Below the pieces are notes generated by a model. That model worked only from the letters and a program-made list of their open reading frames with translations, was not told the origin of the DNA and made no database searches. Shown one piece after another: positions 1-7,864 of a stretch of 64,000 nucleotides of DNA. Source of the DNA: Streptomyces sp. R21 (GTDB taxonomy: Bacteria; Actinomycetota; Actinomycetes; Streptomycetales; Streptomycetaceae); the NCBI RefSeq assembly GCF_041051975.1, contig NZ_CP163435.1, positions 5,489,001 to 5,553,000 of the forward strand, given 5' to 3'. Each line of letters opens with the position of its first letter. Position 1 is the stretch's first letter. Position numbers and translations under genes: made by a program.

Positions 1-1
1 C

Positions 2-1102
2 AACTCCCTTGCGGTGCCCGATGGTTCGTACCACTGGCGGGTGCCCAGCAGTGAACTCCGGCGGATCGTCGACGACGTACGGGCCGAAGAACCGCCGTAC
101 GCCGTCGGCCGGGAGCGCGTCCGCACGCGGGCCGTGCGGTACGTGCAGGCGCAGGCCGAACGGCGCGCCGGGTCCTGTACGAACGCCTGGGTGCAGAAGA
201 TCTCGCGGTCGCGGGCGATCGGGGCGTACGTCGACGCGGTGTGGCCCCGGGTCCGTGCCGAGGAGGTGGTGGCCGAGCTGTTCACCGACCCCGAGGCGCT
301 CGCCGCGAGCGCGGACGGAGTGCTGGACGCGGACGAACAGAAGGCGCTGCTCTGGGCGAAGCCGCCGCGCTCGTACAAGTCGGCACGGTGGTCGGCCGCC
401 GACCTCGTCCTCCTCGACGAGGTCGCCGGACTGATCGAACACCCGGCGGGCTACGGCCACTTGGTCGTCGACGAGGCGCAGGACCTGTCGCCGATGGAGT
501 GCCGGGCGATCGCGCGCCGGGCACCGTTCGGCTCGCTGACCGTGCTCGGGGATCTCGCTCAGGGCACCACTGCGTGGGCGGCGCGCGACTGGGTCGAACT
601 CCTCGGGCACCTGGGCAAGCCGGACGCCGCCGTGGTGCCGTTGACCACCGGTTTCCGGGTGCCGGGCGCCGTCGTGGAACTCGCCAACCATCTGCTGGCG
701 CGGCTGGACGTGGTGGTCCCGCCGGCCCGATCGCTGCGCCGGGACGGGGAGTTGAGGATCCGGGAGGTTTCCGACCTGCACGCCGGGGCCGTCGACGCCG
801 TGCGTGCCGCGCTCGCGCACGAGGGCTCCGTCGGGGTCATCGCCGCCGACTGCGATGTCGTACGACTGCGGGAGGCGCTCGGCGCCGCGGGCATCGAGGC
901 CGCCGGGCCCGACGAACTGGGCGCCCGCGTCACGGTGTTGCCCGCGGCCCTCGCCAAGGGCCTTGAGTACGACCACGTCGTGGCCGTGGAACCGGCGACC
1001 GTGGTGGAGGCCGAGGAGCGCGGACTGCACCGGCTCTATGTGGTCCTGACGCGGGCGGTGTCCCGACTGGACGTGGTGCACAGCCGCCCGCTGCCCTGGT
1101 GA
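2..1102 (+). CDS. HelD/UvrD-like superfamily I ATPase, 3' part (HelR-type)
   Basis: The C-terminal 366 residues of a gene that begins before the window; the frame is open from base 2 with no credible start. A Walker B motif LVVDEAQDLSP, then GDLAQ (motif III), and near the end KGLEYDHVVAVEP (motif V) and RLYVVLTRAVSRL (motif VI) mark the second RecA half of a UvrD-like helicase fold. The ending ...VVHSRPLPW resembles actinobacterial HelD/HelR proteins, which bind RNA polymerase and help release stalled or rifampicin-bound enzyme. Assignment to HelR rather than another UvrD-like ATPase is inference, because the N-terminal RNAP-binding arms are outside the window. The stop TGA lies 36 bp from the end of the convergent SDR gene. 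Confidence 0.8.
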   Translation, partial: NSLAVPDGSYHWRVPSSELRRIVDDVRAEEPPYAVGRERVRTRAVRYVQAQAERRAGSCTNAWVQKISRSRAIGAYVDAVWPRVRAEEVVAELFTDPEALAASADGVLDADEQKALLWAKPPRSYKSARWSAADLVLLDEVAGLIEHPAGYGHLVVDEAQDLSPMECRAIARRAPFGSLTVLGDLAQGTTAWAARDWVELLGHLGKPDAAVVPLTTGFRVPGAVVELANHLLARLDVVVPPARSLRRDGELRIREVSDLHAGAVDAVRAALAHEGSVGVIAADCDVVRLREALGAAGIEAAGPDELGARVTVLPAALAKGLEYDHVVAVEPATVVEAEERGLHRLYVVLTRAVSRLDVVHSRPLPW

Positions 1103-1138
1103 GCCGCGGGCGACTCGAGAGCGACTTCATGGGCCGGG

Positions 1139-1906
1139 TCAGCCCACGTGCTCGGCGAGGAAGTCCTCCCAGCTCAGCTTGCCCCTGGTCGCCCCGGCGC
1201 CGGCCAGGTTCTCGCCGGCGCGGTACGCGCGCCCGGCCTTTCCGGGCAGCCGCACCGGCATCTTCGGGCGGCGCTTGCCGCTCGCCTTCAGGTAGCCGCG
1301 GATCAGCTCGGCCAGGTCGTACACCGTCGGTCCGGCCAGGTCGGGCACGAGGCCGGCCGGTCCGGCGAGGGTGAGTTCCACCAGCCGGGCCGCCACCTCG
1401 CGGGAGTCGACCGGCTCCAGCCGGAGGCCGCCGGGGACGGGTATCACCGGCAGCTTCGCCATGCCCCGCACCGTCTTCAGAGTCAGTTCGTGGAACTGGG
1501 CGGCACGCAGCGTCGTCCACGGAATCCCGGAGTCGGCCACGGCCTGCTCGGCGGCCAGCTTGGAGCTGAGCCACTTCACCGGGATCGTGTCCGCGCCGAT
1601 GACCGAGATGTAGACCAGGTGCCGGACACCGGCTCGGGACGCGGCCCGCACCAGGTTCCGGGTCGCCTCGTCGTCGCCCTTGGGGCCGCCCGCGAGGTGC
1701 AGGACGGTCTCGACGCCTTCCAGCGCGGGCTCGATCCCCTCGCCCTTGAGCAGATCGGCGGCCACGTACTCCACGCCGTCGCCGGCGGCGCGGTCGTGCC
1801 GGCTGAGGACCCGGACCTCGTGCCCCGACTCCCGCAGCAGCGGGACGACATGGCTCCCGAGCGTGCCCGTGCCGCCGGTCACCAGGATGGGGGAGGTGGT
1901 GGTCAT
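1139..1906 (-). CDS. NmrA-like SDR-family NAD(P)-binding oxidoreductase
   Basis: 255 aa. The N-terminus ILVTGGTGTLGSHV carries the TGxxGxxG Rossmann motif of atypical (extended) short-chain dehydrogenases and NmrA-like proteins. The classical YxxxK pair is not evident (WLSSKLAAE occupies that area), as is usual for NmrA-like members. The family reduces or isomerises small molecules or senses NAD(P); the substrate cannot be told. The ATG follows a GGAGACCACC Shine-Dalgarno region. About 70 bp upstream is a TGTCACA element like the -35 of ECF41 sigma factors. That sigma group commonly controls oxidoreductase and epimerase genes of this kind, so the gene may belong to the regulon of the sigma gene near 61.6 kb. 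Confidence 0.87.
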   Translation of the reverse strand: MTTTSPILVTGGTGTLGSHVVPLLRESGHEVRVLSRHDRAAGDGVEYVAADLLKGEGIEPALEGVETVLHLAGGPKGDDEATRNLVRAASRAGVRHLVYISVIGADTIPVKWLSSKLAAEQAVADSGIPWTTLRAAQFHELTLKTVRGMAKLPVIPVPGGLRLEPVDSREVAARLVELTLAGPAGLVPDLAGPTVYDLAELIRGYLKASGKRRPKMPVRLPGKAGRAYRAGENLAGAGATRGKLSWEDFLAEHVG

Positions 1907-2307
1907 GGTGGTCTCCAGTTCCTTCGTCTTCGATGCTCTTGGTTCCGCTGCTATGAACCGCGGCGGCGAAGGAATGTGACAGGGCGGCCGAGATTGTCTG
2001 TGTGATGCGCTGCACTTGCTGAGTCCGGGCCCGGTGCGGCCTTGCCCGGGACTCGATCACCAGGGCCGGACAAAGAGAAATCTGTGAATCTTCAATGTGC
2101 TCGGCAACCTTTCCGGCCTCTCGGACCACTCAGGGCTGTCCGGCCAGGTGGTCCGGTCAGATGCAATGGCTGAAAGAGAGCACAGACATGTCACACGCCC
2201 GCCCACGTCATCGGTGGCGTACCGCGCTGGCGGCCGCCGTGCCGCGTGACCGTGCCCGGGGTAGTCGCCGGTCGTCCCGCTCAGCCGTCACGGGGAGACC
2301 GAAGGTG
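1907..2307. other. Intergenic region between divergent SDR and lectin-enzyme genes
   Basis: About 400 bp without a convincing gene. The left part holds the ECF41-like promoter of the SDR gene. The right part (2095-2307) is open in the frame of the downstream enzyme, but codons before 2308 do not look like a secretion signal. An alternative ATG at 2188, with GAAAGAGAG before it, would give a 40-residue Arg-rich extension. Confidence 0.5.
1955..1981 (-). promoter_or_regulatory. Candidate ECF41-type promoter of the SDR gene
   Basis: On the minus strand TGTCACA (1981-1975) is followed after 16 bases by GTTC (1958-1955). The published ECF41 consensus as I remember it is TGTCACA-N16-CGTC, so the -35 is exact and the -10 matches in two of four positions. 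It lies a normal promoter distance (about 50 bp) from the SDR start codon. Confidence 0.45.
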
Positions 2308-4053
2308 ATGCATCGTGCCCGTCGGTTGTTCGCGCGTCGGAGTGTGTGGGCGGCCATCGTCATGGCTGTCGTGGCCGGCTCCGTCGTTGTGGTCAACACG
2401 GCCTCAGCGGGACCCGTGGATACGAAGGCGTGGTACACGCTGGTCAACCGCAACAGCGGCAAGGTGCTGGATGGCCGCGAGTTCGACACGAAGGACGGCG
2501 CTGCGGTGGTGCAGTGGGGCCGTCACGGCGGGGCCAACCAGCAGTGGCGGTTCATCGACGCGGGTGACGGTTACTACCGGCTGCAGAACCGGAACTCCGG
2601 CAAGGTGCTGGACGACCACAACTGGTCGAAGACCGCCGGCTCCGAAATCGTGCAGTGGAGCGACCGGAACGGCACCAACCAGCAGTTCAAACTGGCGAAG
2701 TCGTCGGACGGCTACGTGCGTTTGATCAATCGCTTCAGCGGCATGGCCGTCGAGGTCCACAACGCCTCCAAGGCTGACGGGGGCGACGTCGTCCAGTACA
2801 GCGACAAGGGCGGCGCCAATCAGCAATGGCAACTCGTCCCGGTCGGGAGCGCCGGCAGCACCGCCACGCCCAGCGCCACGCCCACCGCGACGGGCGGCAG
2901 TGTTCCCCCGAGCCAGGCTCCGAGCAGCTCGCGCCCGTCGTCGACGTCGTCTCCCGCGGCCGGTGGCGACAGCTCGACCACACGTTTCATGGGTAGCAAC
3001 AAGGTGCTCATCGGCGGCTCGATGTCCGACGAGTCGGCGAACGCCGCGCCGTTCGACGTGCGATACGCCTATGTGCACAGCCAGCCCGCGCCCTCGTCGG
3101 ACTACTATTCGGCGGCGAAATGCAAGGATGAGTGGAAGAGCTGGTGGGGCTGCTGGCAAGGCAGCACCACGCCGCCCGGCAATTACGTGACCTGGTGGAA
3201 CGGCCAAGTGGCCAAGGCGACCTACAAGGGCAGCCCGCGCCCGCAGAAGTTCTTCTGGACCTGGTACTCGTTGCGCGACCTCGGGGATCTGGCAGGCCAG
3301 GGCGACGGTCCGGGCGAGGTCGAGGCCATCAACAGGGTTGACCTGCTCACCCGGTACATGAACGACTACCGCTTCTTCCTCCAGAAGATCGGCAACTCGG
3401 ACAACATGATCGACCTCGAGCCTGATTTCTGGGGCTACGTCCGGTCGCTCGGCGATCCGCACCAGGTTGCCGCGAAGGTCTCGGCCGCCAATCCGACGGA
3501 CTGCGGATCGCAGGAGAACAGCGCCGCCGGACTCTCCCGCTGCCTGATCACGATGGCGCACAGGTACGCGCCGAACACCACCGTGGGATTCCACCTTTCC
3601 TGCTGGGACTGGCAGAGCAACACACAGAAGTGCGCCAAGGACTACGCGAACCTCGGGGCGCAGAACGCCGACTTCCTGGTCGCCGATGTGTCGGACCGCG
3701 ATGCAGGCTGGTACGAGAAGCCGGAGCACGGCGGTTACAACAACTTCTGGACCGACCAGAAGGCCACTGCCCAGCTGGGGTTCTACAAGACGATGGCCGA
3801 CTCCGTGGGCAAGCCGGTGGTTTTGTGGCAGATCCCCGTCGGCAACATGGCGCAGAACAACACCCTCAACCATTACAAGGACGACAAGGTGGACTGGTTC
3901 TTCGCGCACATGGACCAGGTGGCGAACGCGCACATCGCCGGCCTGCTGTTCGGTGCGGGGCACGGGGAACAGACATCGGTCGAGACCGACGGTGGAAACC
4001 TGATCGGCAAGACGATCGCCTATCGCAACTCGGGTGGTACGGCGCTCAAGTAG
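2308..4053 (+). CDS. Secreted ricin-type lectin fused to TIM-barrel-like hydrolase domain
   Basis: 581 aa from the ATG at 2308, which has GGGAG nine bases upstream. Residues 1-34 are a signal peptide (Arg-rich start, VWAAIVMAVVAGSVVVV core, ASA cleavage). Residues ~40-180 form a beta-trefoil with three repeats ending NQQWRF, NQQFKL and NQQWQL, typical of RICIN/CBM13 sugar binding. A Ser/Pro/Thr linker (~185-225) leads to a ~350-residue domain I cannot place in a glycoside hydrolase family. It has a conserved-looking acidic stretch IDLEPDFWGY (Glu about 371), and Trp- and Cys-containing segments. The sequence suggests an extracellular polysaccharide-active enzyme tethered by a lectin; the catalytic assignment is inference. 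A strong terminator follows. Confidence 0.82.
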   Translation: MHRARRLFARRSVWAAIVMAVVAGSVVVVNTASAGPVDTKAWYTLVNRNSGKVLDGREFDTKDGAAVVQWGRHGGANQQWRFIDAGDGYYRLQNRNSGKVLDDHNWSKTAGSEIVQWSDRNGTNQQFKLAKSSDGYVRLINRFSGMAVEVHNASKADGGDVVQYSDKGGANQQWQLVPVGSAGSTATPSATPTATGGSVPPSQAPSSSRPSSTSSPAAGGDSSTTRFMGSNKVLIGGSMSDESANAAPFDVRYAYVHSQPAPSSDYYSAAKCKDEWKSWWGCWQGSTTPPGNYVTWWNGQVAKATYKGSPRPQKFFWTWYSLRDLGDLAGQGDGPGEVEAINRVDLLTRYMNDYRFFLQKIGNSDNMIDLEPDFWGYVRSLGDPHQVAAKVSAANPTDCGSQENSAAGLSRCLITMAHRYAPNTTVGFHLSCWDWQSNTQKCAKDYANLGAQNADFLVADVSDRDAGWYEKPEHGGYNNFWTDQKATAQLGFYKTMADSVGKPVVLWQIPVGNMAQNNTLNHYKDDKVDWFFAHMDQVANAHIAGLLFGAGHGEQTSVETDGGNLIGKTIAYRNSGGTALK

Positions 4054-4062
4054 GCGCAGGCG

Positions 4063-4099
4063 CGAACCCGGCCCCATCTCTTCGATGGGGCCGGGTTCG
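4063..4099 (+). terminator. Rho-independent-like terminator
   Basis: A perfect 16-bp stem, starting CGAACCCGGCC at 4063 and closing at 4099, with a TCTTC loop (4079-4083). It is followed by TCCTTTTCG and lies 10 bp after the lectin-enzyme stop codon. Confidence 0.85.
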
Positions 4100-4346
4100 T
4101 CCTTTTCGTCGGGCTGAGCACTTCGTGATCGTGTTGATACGTGCAGTCGGGACGCCGAGCTCGATCGCGAGGTCGAGACAGTACGGGCCGTGCAGGTCGA
4201 TGAACGCGTTGATGCGGAAGGCCTCCAGGTCGCGGCGTAGCGGCTGGACGGCGATACCGCCGACGCCGCCGGCTGCGGCGGAGACCGCCACCATCTCGCC
4301 CTCGCTCACGCCGACCGCTTCGGTGGCGGAGTGGCGTGGCGCACTT

Positions 4347-4366
4347 TTGCAAGCAGATGCTTGCAA
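4347..4366. promoter_or_regulatory. Perfect 9-bp inverted repeat upstream of XRE regulator gene
   Basis: TTGCAAGCAGATGCTTGCAA: two 9-base arms with a GA centre, 30 bp before the regulator's start codon. The size and position fit an operator for a dimeric helix-turn-helix protein, most simply the product of the next gene acting on itself. No experimental support is visible. Confidence 0.55.
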
Positions 4367-4396
4367 TAGTTAGCGACGATGGTGCAGGGTGGAGCC

Positions 4397-4885
4397 ATGG
4401 CATCGCTCAACGTCGGCAATCTCGGTGAGTATCTGCGCGAACAGCGGCGCACCGCGCAACTGTCGCTGCGGCAGCTCGCCGACGCCGCCGGGGTGTCCAA
4501 TCCGTACCTGAGCCAGATCGAGCGCGGGCTGCGCAAGCCGAGCGCGGAGGTGCTCCAGCAGGTCGCCAAGGCGCTGCGGATCTCCGCCGAGACGCTGTAC
4601 GTGCGGGCCGGAATCCTCGACGCGGAACGGGACCGGGACGAGGTGGAGACGCGCGCCGTCATCCTCGCCGATCCCACGCTCAACGAGCGTCAGAAACAGG
4701 TGCTGCTCCAGATCTACGAGTCCTTCCGCAAGGAGAACGGGTTCGAGATCACGGACGCGACGGACGTGACCGATGTGACGGACGTGACTGATGTGACGGA
4801 TGTGACGGACGCAGAGGACACCGCCGAACGCGGCCCCCGCACGGCCGACGGCAGCGGTGCCGATCCACAGCAGACAGCCAGTTGA
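4397..4885 (+). CDS. XRE-family transcriptional regulator with C-terminal TDV repeat
   Basis: 162 aa. Residues ~5-65 are a Cro/C1-type helix-turn-helix (LGEYLREQRRTAQLSLRQLA ... VSNPYLSQIERG), followed by a region ending LLQIYESFRKENGF. The C-terminus is a low-complexity acidic tail made of seven TD(V/A) triplets. The ATG at 4397 is preferred to the one at 4379 because AGGGTGGAG precedes it. The next genes are HBHA-like and DUF2516. M. tuberculosis has the same order (Rv0474, hbhA, Rv0476), so this is an old actinobacterial cluster and the regulator probably controls it. A perfect palindrome sits just upstream. Confidence 0.88.
   Translation: MASLNVGNLGEYLREQRRTAQLSLRQLADAAGVSNPYLSQIERGLRKPSAEVLQQVAKALRISAETLYVRAGILDAERDRDEVETRAVILADPTLNERQKQVLLQIYESFRKENGFEITDATDVTDVTDVTDVTDVTDAEDTAERGPRTADGSGADPQQTAS
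4751..4813 (+). repeat. Seven 9-bp tandem repeats inside XRE gene
   Basis: Seven consecutive units related to ACGGACGTG, differing at a few positions, encode TDA-(TDV)5-TDA. The unit is a multiple of three, so copy changes keep the reading frame. Slipped-strand length variation between strains is likely. Confidence 0.9.
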
Positions 4886-5042
4886 CGAGCAACACCCATG
4901 GTGTGACCGCTGTACGCACGCGGCACGAGCACCAGCAGCAGTACGAGCACCAGCAGTAGCACCGGCACCACGGCGGACAGTGCGGTCTCGCCGCGCACCA
5001 CCAAAACCCTCAACCGCAAGCGAATCCGGGAGGACCATCGCC

Positions 5043-5636
5043 ATGGCGATCACCGACGACATCCGCAAGGCTGCCACCGACCCGACCCCGCTCTACTTCC
5101 TGGCCGGCACGGCCGACCTGGCCGTTCAGCAGGCCAAGAAGGTGCCCGCCATCGTCGAGCAGATCCGCACCGAGGCGCCGTCGCGCATCGAGAGCGTCCG
5201 CAGCATCGACCCGACCGCCGTCCAGGAGAAGGCCACCGCTCGCGCCAAGGAGGCGCAGGAGACCTTCCAGGCCAAGGTGACGGAGATCCTCGGCACCCTC
5301 GACACCGACCTGAAGAAGATCGGTGAGTCCGCCCAGGACTTCGCCCTGCGCGGTGTCGGCGTCGCCGCCGAGTACGCCGTGAAGGCCCGGGAGGCCTACG
5401 AGAAGGTCGCCGAGCACGGCGAGGAGACCGTGAAGGCCTGGCGCGGCGAGGCGGCCGAGGAGATCGAGGAGCTGGCCGTCGCCGTCGAGCCGAAGGCGGA
5501 GCCCGTCGAGGTCAAGGACGACGAGAAGCCCGCCGAGGCCTCCGCCGAGTCCACCCCGGCGAAGAAGACCGCGGCGAAGAAGGCTCCGGCCCGCAAGACC
5601 ACCACCGCGAAGAAGACCACGCCGCCGGCCAAGTAG
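5043..5636 (+). CDS. Heparin-binding haemagglutinin-like (HBHA) protein
   Basis: 197 aa. The body (residues ~1-150) is predicted almost wholly helical and charged, with repeated EKxxAxAKEAxE patterns typical of coiled coils. The C-terminus is a Lys/Ala/Pro/Thr tail (AKKTAAKKAPARKTTTAKKT), the layout of mycobacterial HbhA, where the Lys-rich tail binds sulphated glycans and perhaps DNA or the cell envelope. No signal peptide is seen. The start ATG has GGGAGGA upstream. In Streptomyces the role is unknown; an architectural or envelope-associated function is inferred. It lies between the XRE gene and a DUF2516 gene, and a hairpin terminator follows. Confidence 0.85.
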   Translation: MAITDDIRKAATDPTPLYFLAGTADLAVQQAKKVPAIVEQIRTEAPSRIESVRSIDPTAVQEKATARAKEAQETFQAKVTEILGTLDTDLKKIGESAQDFALRGVGVAAEYAVKAREAYEKVAEHGEETVKAWRGEAAEEIEELAVAVEPKAEPVEVKDDEKPAEASAESTPAKKTAAKKAPARKTTTAKKTTPPAK

Positions 5637-5676
5637 GTTCACGCAGGCGGCAGGGGCAGGAAAGCCGTTCGGGACA

Positions 5677-5705
5677 GGGCCGGACACCTCTGGGGTGTCC
5701 GGCCC
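5677..5705 (+). terminator. Hairpin terminator after HBHA-like gene
   Basis: GGGCCGGACACC (5677-5688) pairs perfectly with GGTGTCCGGCCC (5694-5705) around a 5-nt loop, 40 bp after the stop codon. It may uncouple the DUF2516 gene from the upstream pair. Confidence 0.8.
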
Positions 5706-5760
5706 GTTCTACGGGTACGGTGACCGCGTAGGCAGTCGGGCAGAAAGGGGCGGTGGCAGC

Positions 5761-6105
5761 ATGCTGATGTTGGGCTTCGCGGGGTTCTTGGGACTGCTGA
5801 AGATCGTCCTGATGGCCCTCGCCGCGTTCGGGCTGTTCGACGCCGCGTTCCGGCGCGAGGACGCGTTCCGCGCCGCGGACAAGCAGAACAAGATCTTCTG
5901 GCTGGTGATCCTGGGGATCGCCCTCGTGGTGAGCTACCTGTTCTCGATCCTGTCCTTCCTGCCGATCATCGGCGTCATCGCCAGCATCGTCTACATCGTG
6001 GACGTCCGCCCAGCCCTGCGACAGGTCTCCGGCGGAGGCCGCGGCGGCCGCCGCGGCGGCTCCAGCAGCGACGGCCCGTACGGCCCGTACAACGGCGGTC
6101 GCTAG
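5761..6105 (+). CDS. DUF2516-family small membrane protein
   Basis: 114 aa. Two hydrophobic spans (about residues 4-27 and 46-80, the latter long enough for two passes) flank a charged segment FRREDAFRAADKQNK. The C-terminal tail is Gly/Arg/Ser-rich (GGGRGGRRGGSSSDG). The length and pattern match DUF2516, whose gene also follows hbhA in mycobacteria. Start ATG at 5761 is preceded by AAAGGGG; the open frame continues upstream but without hydrophobic character. Function unknown; the conserved neighbourhood suggests work at the envelope with the HBHA-like protein. Confidence 0.85.
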   Translation: MLMLGFAGFLGLLKIVLMALAAFGLFDAAFRREDAFRAADKQNKIFWLVILGIALVVSYLFSILSFLPIIGVIASIVYIVDVRPALRQVSGGGRGGRRGGSSSDGPYGPYNGGR

Positions 6106-6175
6106 CCCCGTAAGGGGAGCGCCCCGTCAGGGGAGCGGGGAACTGCGCGCCCAGCCACGACGCACCCGCAGGCTG
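6106..6175. repeat. Streptomyces-type dispersed intergenic repeat
   Basis: The run CCCCGTAAGGGGAGCG, then GCGGGGAACTGCGCG, then CCAGCCACGACGCACCCGCAG resembles a family of short sequences found after many Streptomyces genes. That is from memory of such genomes; only one copy is seen in this window. Beyond it, CCCGCCCGGCAAGGGCA occurs twice within 6233-6272. Confidence 0.5.
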
Positions 6176-6277
6176 AATCACTGCACGTCCGAACAGGCGC
6201 CTGGGTCACGGGGCAGGCGAGAGCCCCGTCACCCCGCCCGGCAAGGGCATCGGCTCCCCGCCCGGCAAGGGCAACCG

Positions 6278-7585
6278 CTACCGGCCGCGATCCAGCAGCA
6301 GCACAGCCACATCGTCCGTGAGCTCCCCACCGTTGAGCTCGCGGACTTCGTTCACCGCGGCACCCAGCAGCTCCTCGCCCGTGAGGCCCTGGGCGAGCTG
6401 GCGGCGGATCATCTCCACCATGCCGTCCTGGCCGAGGCGCTCCCGGCCCTCGCCGATCCGGCCCTCGATCAGGCCGTCCGTGTAGAGCATCAGGCTCCAG
6501 ACGCCGCCCAGCTCCACCTGCTGGCGCGGCCAGCGGGCGCCCGGCAGCAGGCCGAGCGCGGGGCCGCTGTTCTCGTACGGCAGCAGCTGGGCGGGCCGGC
6601 CGGGGCGGGCGATCAGCGGGGACGGGTGGCCGGCCAGGCAGAGCCCGGCGCGGCGGCCGTCCGGTGCGATGTCGACCGTGCAGAGCGTCGCGAAGATCTC
6701 GTCGTCCGCGCGCTCGTGCTCCAGCACCTGCTGGAGCGTGGACAGCAGCTCGTCGCCGCACAGGCCCGCCAGCGTCAGCGCGCGCCAGGCGATGCGCAGC
6801 TCCACACCGAGCGCCGCCTCGTCGGGCCCGTGCCCGCAGACGTCGCCGATCATCACGTGCACCGTGCCGTCGGGCGTGCGGACCGTGTCGTAGAAGTCGC
6901 CGCCGAGCAGGGCCCGGGAGCGGCCGGGGCGGTAGCGGGCGGCGAAGCGCAGCGGGGAACCGTCCAGGAGGGGTGTCGGCAGCAGGCCGCGCTCCAGGCG
7001 GGCGTTCTCCTGGGCGCGGAGCCGGGACTCGGTGAGTCGCCGCTCGGCCGTGTCGGAACGTTTCCTCTCCACTGCGTAGCGGATCGCGCGGCTCAGCAGC
7101 CGTTCGTCCAGCTCGTCGCGGAACAGGTAGTCCTGGGCGCCCACGCGCACCGCCTCGGCGCCCCCCTCGGCGTCGCCGGACGCGGTGAGCGCGAGGACGG
7201 CGTGCCGGGGGGCGAGCCGCAGCACATGCTTCAGCGTGGCCAGCTCGTCCTGCGTCTCGGCGGCGGCCCGGCCGGGGGCCGGCAGCGCGAGGTCGAGCAG
7301 GATGCAGTGGACGTCGTCGGTGAGCAGCCGCTCCGCCTCCGTGAGGTTGCGGGCGGTACGGATACGGATCGGCTTGCCTGCCGCGTCCAGCATTTCGGGG
7401 ACGCTCAGGGAACCGGCCGGGTCGTCCTCGATGACCAGGAGGGTGAGGTGGGTGGCGCTGTCGGCAGGTGCCTTGATGGTGCGGGCAGTTCCTTCCGAAG
7501 AGGGGCCGGCGGGTGTGAACGCGGCCTGAGCCTGACCACACTCCACGGCCGGGATCGCTCTCTGCCGCGGTACGGGTACGGGCAT
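6278..7585 (-). CDS. Receiver-domain PP2C-type (RsbU/SpoIIE) phosphatase
   Basis: 435 aa. Residues ~45-165 form a response-regulator receiver (LTLLVIEDDPAGS acidic pocket, CILLDLALPAP with the phospho-acceptor Asp, LTAS, and KDYLF-like QDYLFRDEL). A helical linker (RAIRYAVERKRSDTAERRL) leads to a SpoIIE phosphatase domain with LGGDFYD, IGDVCGHG and LYTDGLIEGR metal-binding Asp motifs and a final LTDDVAVLLL. Such proteins dephosphorylate anti-anti-sigma factors in partner-switching cascades under two-component control. No kinase is adjacent. The ATG at 7585 has AAGGAAAT upstream; longer starts lack coding character. An S. coelicolor equivalent lies at the same place, upstream of mshA. Confidence 0.9.
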   Translation of the reverse strand: MPVPVPRQRAIPAVECGQAQAAFTPAGPSSEGTARTIKAPADSATHLTLLVIEDDPAGSLSVPEMLDAAGKPIRIRTARNLTEAERLLTDDVHCILLDLALPAPGRAAAETQDELATLKHVLRLAPRHAVLALTASGDAEGGAEAVRVGAQDYLFRDELDERLLSRAIRYAVERKRSDTAERRLTESRLRAQENARLERGLLPTPLLDGSPLRFAARYRPGRSRALLGGDFYDTVRTPDGTVHVMIGDVCGHGPDEAALGVELRIAWRALTLAGLCGDELLSTLQQVLEHERADDEIFATLCTVDIAPDGRRAGLCLAGHPSPLIARPGRPAQLLPYENSGPALGLLPGARWPRQQVELGGVWSLMLYTDGLIEGRIGEGRERLGQDGMVEMIRRQLAQGLTGEELLGAAVNEVRELNGGELTDDVAVLLLDRGR

Positions 7586-7864
7586 CGTCTGGATTTCCTT
7601 CCCTCCCCCCGAGGGCGTGCGGGCCGAAGAACCTCGACCTGCCGACGGGGACCATAGCGTTAGCCACGGCCGCAACGGAATGGTGTGGGGCACCGGGTAC
7701 GGCGAGAGGCCCCCGTCATATGCCGCATCCCGTAACGCACTTGGACATGGCCCAGCCTCGCAGGGGATGACGAACGTCACGTCGACGAGGTTGCGCCGCT
7801 CGGGGAACGTGCGCCAGGTCACGTGCGGTGCGTCACGTATCCGTACAGCGGGCCCCGCCCGGCC

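Noticed and set aside
4046..4366. 106-aa minus-strand frame containing INAFIDLHGPYCLDLAIELGV
   Set aside because: The middle looks protein-like, but the frame runs through the lectin gene's terminator and starts inside the palindrome. It might be a gene remnant; support is too weak to list as a CDS.
4751..4813. Short regular repeats as a CRISPR array
   Set aside because: Nine-base contiguous units without spacers lie inside a reading frame and have no cas genes nearby. The same holds for the hexamers at 22.2 kb.
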